Positions 15,695 to 17,422 of a stretch of DNA of 17,422 nucleotides are shown here, one piece after another. A model generated the notes under the pieces. The model did no database searches. It was not told where the DNA came from and worked only from the letters and a program-made list of their open reading frames with translations. A program made the translations under genes and the position numbers. How positions within the stretch are numbered: position 1 is the stretch's first letter; every line of letters starts with the position of its first letter. The stretch is from Chlamydiales bacterium (lineage in GTDB: Bacteria > Chlamydiota > Chlamydiia > Chlamydiales > JAACFD01): the NCBI GenBank assembly GCA_009937555.1, contig JAACFD010000014.1, forward strand, positions 1 through 17,422, read 5' to 3'.

Positions 15695-15726
15695 AATATT
15701 CTTTAGGTTAATAGGTTTAGCTACAG

Positions 15727-15753
15727 AAAAGGGAAGCTACTTCATCGCTTCCC
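15727..15753 (-). promoter_or_regulatory. 5' leader stem-loop of the coiled-coil gene, possible attenuator
   Basis: GGGAAGC and GCTTCCC (15731-15737 and 15747-15753) form a 7-bp GC-rich stem with a 9-base loop. On the minus strand TTTTCT follows directly, as in a terminator. It begins within a base or two of the predicted transcription start and lies 32 bases before the ATG. It could stabilise the mRNA 5' end or cause early termination. Confidence 0.5.
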
Positions 15754-15760
15754 TGAACCT

Positions 15761-15789
15761 ATTATACCCTGATTTTTGGGCTGTGTAAA
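15761..15789 (-). promoter_or_regulatory. Strong predicted promoter of the coiled-coil gene
   Basis: On the minus strand TTTACA (15784-15789) and a perfect TATAAT (15761-15766) are exactly 17 bases apart, the best major-sigma match in the window. The start of transcription would be near 15754, giving a leader of about 60 bases. Confidence 0.65.
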
Positions 15790-15836
15790 AGCCTTTTTTA
15801 AGTTTTCATAAACAACTTAATAACAAGCTTTTACAC
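15783..15836. repeat. Nested inverted repeat at the promoter of the coiled-coil gene
   Basis: The outer arms GTGTAAAAGC (15783-15792) and GCTTTTACAC (15827-15836) are perfect 10-base complements. Inside them, TTAAGTT (15798-15804) and AACTTAA (15814-15820) form a 7-base pair around a 9-base loop. The proximal outer arm contains the -35 box. There is no T-run, so an operator or cruciform is more likely than a terminator of nqrF. Confidence 0.6.
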
Positions 15837-15868
15837 GGAGTGATTTTTATGTGAAATGTTAAGATTTC

Positions 15869-17158
15869 TTAAGAGCCGAAATCATCCAATACAATGTTAG
15901 ATGGAGGGACCCCATAATCATCCAAAAGCTTAATCACACTTTGGTTATGCATTGGTGGTCCACAGATGTAGTATAGACACTCTTCAGGCTCATCCATTTT
16001 CTTAAGTTGTCCTTCTTCAAAGGCTTTGAAAAGAAATGCTGTTTTAACTGGATCATCAAGATCCCAACCAGCGTCAATGTCTTCCTGTGTAGGATTAGAT
16101 AGTACAAGACGATAATCAAAGTTCTCAAAATCTTTTGCAAGCTTCTCATATTCATCTTGATAAATATTTTCTTTAAGTGAACGAGCTCCATACCATAGAG
16201 TGATTTTTCTTTTAGAGTTTTCAGTTCTAAGTAAGTGCATGATGTGACTTCTACCAAAGGAAGACCCCGCCCCACCAATTAAAAATACAAGCTCTCTATC
16301 ATCATTAATCATAAATGATTCACCGTATGGGCCAGAAAGACGTACTTTATCACCTGGCTTTAGAGAGAAAGTATATGAAGAACAAATCCCCCAAGGAATG
16401 CCACCAGCTATTTTCCCTTGAGCATCAAATGGAGGGGTTGCAATCCGAATATTAAACATCAACTTCCGACCTTCTGCTGGATATGAAGCCATGGAGTAGG
16501 CTCGAATAGTATCATCAGGCAAATCAGAAAAGTCAATATCATGACCAAATACTCCAAACTTCTCCCAGTCCTCGTAGTACTGTTCTTCCATTGTCTCTTT
16601 CCAATCTTCTGAATTGGTTTTAAAAGTCGGGACATGAAACTGAAGGTAACCTCCAGATTTGTAAGGAACATCTTCAGGAACTTCTACTACTAACTCTTTA
16701 ATGAAAGTAGCTACGTTATTATTACTAATAACAGTGGCACCCCACTCTTTAACACCTAGTAGCTCATCTTCTATCTCTACACCCAAATCGTGCTTTACTT
16801 TTGCCTGGCAAGATAAACGCCAACCTTCTAATAGCTCTTTTTTAGAAAAAGTACTTTTATCTGTTTCTAGAGGATCTGGAGCTCCTTCTATTATTTTAAC
16901 CTTGCACTGCTTACAAGTAGCTTTTCCTCCACAAGGTGAAGGTACAGGAATTTCACAAGCTGAAGTTAACGTAGCTAAAAGAGTAGAACCGCCCTCTACA
17001 TCTTTAGTCAACTCCTCGTCTTCATTAATACGTATTTTACATAGTCCGGTATCTACTAACTTAGCTTTAGTAAATAGAATCATAGAAGTTAGTAAAACTC
17101 CTATCGCTACAAAAGCAAAACTAGCAAATATACTCAGTTCAAGGTCAAAGCCTTCCAT
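15869..17158 (-). CDS. nqrF: Na+-translocating NADH:quinone oxidoreductase subunit F
   Basis: NqrF is the membrane-anchored entry subunit of Na+-NQR. It oxidises NADH at FAD and passes electrons to a 2Fe-2S centre. The 429 residues include one N-terminal membrane helix (about 9-29). A plant-type ferredoxin domain follows with cluster ligands Cys76, Cys82, Cys85 (CGGKATCKQC) and Cys117. The FAD motif RAYSMASY is at 219-226, and the nucleotide-binding IGGAGSSFGRSH begins at residue 294. It ends in the family's aspartate/phenylalanine-rich tail (LDDFGS). AGAGG lies eight bases before ATG 17158. No other nqr gene is in the window. From memory, nqrF also lies apart from nqrA and nqrBCDE in Chlamydia. 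It appears monocistronic, with its own promoter. Confidence 0.97.
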   Translation of the reverse strand: MEGFDLELSIFASFAFVAIGVLLTSMILFTKAKLVDTGLCKIRINEDEELTKDVEGGSTLLATLTSACEIPVPSPCGGKATCKQCKVKIIEGAPDPLETDKSTFSKKELLEGWRLSCQAKVKHDLGVEIEDELLGVKEWGATVISNNNVATFIKELVVEVPEDVPYKSGGYLQFHVPTFKTNSEDWKETMEEQYYEDWEKFGVFGHDIDFSDLPDDTIRAYSMASYPAEGRKLMFNIRIATPPFDAQGKIAGGIPWGICSSYTFSLKPGDKVRLSGPYGESFMINDDRELVFLIGGAGSSFGRSHIMHLLRTENSKRKITLWYGARSLKENIYQDEYEKLAKDFENFDYRLVLSNPTQEDIDAGWDLDDPVKTAFLFKAFEEGQLKKMDEPEECLYYICGPPMHNQSVIKLLDDYGVPPSNIVLDDFGS

Positions 17159-17211
17159 ACAAAAAACCTCTAAATTTAAAACTACAAATAGGCCTATATG
17201 TTTATAACTTC

Positions 17212-17240
17212 ATCCTAATGAATTAGCCTATTGCTTTCAA
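17212..17240 (-). promoter_or_regulatory. Predicted promoter of nqrF
   Basis: On the minus strand TTGAAA (17235-17240) and TAGGAT (17212-17217) are 17 bases apart, about 50 bases before the nqrF start. The leader contains a 10-base palindrome ATAGGCCTAT at 17188-17197. The remainder, 17241-17422, is AT-rich, and I see no gene or RNA in it. Confidence 0.4.
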
Positions 17241-17422
17241 GCAAATGCTGCTTAATAAAAATATCCCTTTAACCTAAGTAAGTTCCAAGAAAAACACCAG
17301 GAAATTAAAAGCTTTTTTTTAAAAATAACCTTGATCAGTACAAACCCTCATGAAGTCTCTTAAAAAGCAGATCAAATACTAACTACACCTAAAGATAAAA
17401 CTAACTCAAACTAATTAGTAAA

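Noticed and set aside
16701..17207. A 168-codon plus-strand frame opposite nqrF
   Set aside because: It lies almost wholly antisense to the clear nqrF coding sequence, and its Ser/Thr/Pro-rich translation has no motif.
17241..17422. A possible RNA gene or upstream coding region
   Set aside because: I found no tRNA-like cloverleaf and no frame of useful length. The sequence is AT-rich with only short self-complementary runs such as AAAAGCTTTT.

Overview
The window looks like chromosome from a member of the phylum Chlamydiae, most likely an environmental (Parachlamydiales-type) lineage rather than Chlamydiaceae. It is AT-rich. It carries alaS followed directly by mfd, a short-form AMP nucleosidase close to efp, and a lone nqrF whose NADH-site sequence (IGGAGSSFGRSH) resembles, from memory, chlamydial NqrF. 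From memory, mfd, alaS, amn and efp are also near neighbours in Chlamydia trachomatis. The genus cannot be assigned from the sequence alone.

Layout. 13-812 (+): a small unknown protein with a hydrophobic C-terminus overlaps a SixA-like phosphohistidine phosphatase by ATGA. 839-6827 (+): a good promoter leads into alaS, which overlaps mfd by 7 bases. 6834-9991 (-): two tandem genes encode OTU-family cysteine proteases (deubiquitinase-like). The downstream gene is cut by an in-frame TGA, and the last 104 codons of its OTU domain, including the catalytic His, remain open after that stop. 10067-11265 (-): a compact operon of a 65-residue unknown protein, a 69-residue zinc-ribbon protein and AMP nucleosidase. 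11456-12944 (+): efp (EF-P with Lys34) overlaps epmA, the enzyme that lysylates that lysine. These two are divergent from the amn operon, with back-to-back promoters. 12941-15694 (-): a 917-residue coiled-coil protein with internal repeats, convergent with epmA. The two stop codons overlap inside the loop of an intrinsic terminator. 15869-17158 (-): nqrF, the flavin/NADH subunit of the sodium-pumping NADH:quinone reductase.

How the genes fit together. The housekeeping genes cover translation quality (AlaRS, EF-P with its modifying enzyme), transcription-coupled repair, nucleotide salvage and respiration. Between them sit accessory loci that suggest host interaction: the OTU pair, inserted between mfd and amn, and the repeat-built coiled-coil protein, which has its own strong promoter, a nested inverted repeat at that promoter and a leader hairpin. 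These accessory loci are the most interesting part of the window. The interrupted OTU gene is either a recent pseudogene, a truncated protein with a lost active-site His, or a case of stop-codon readthrough.
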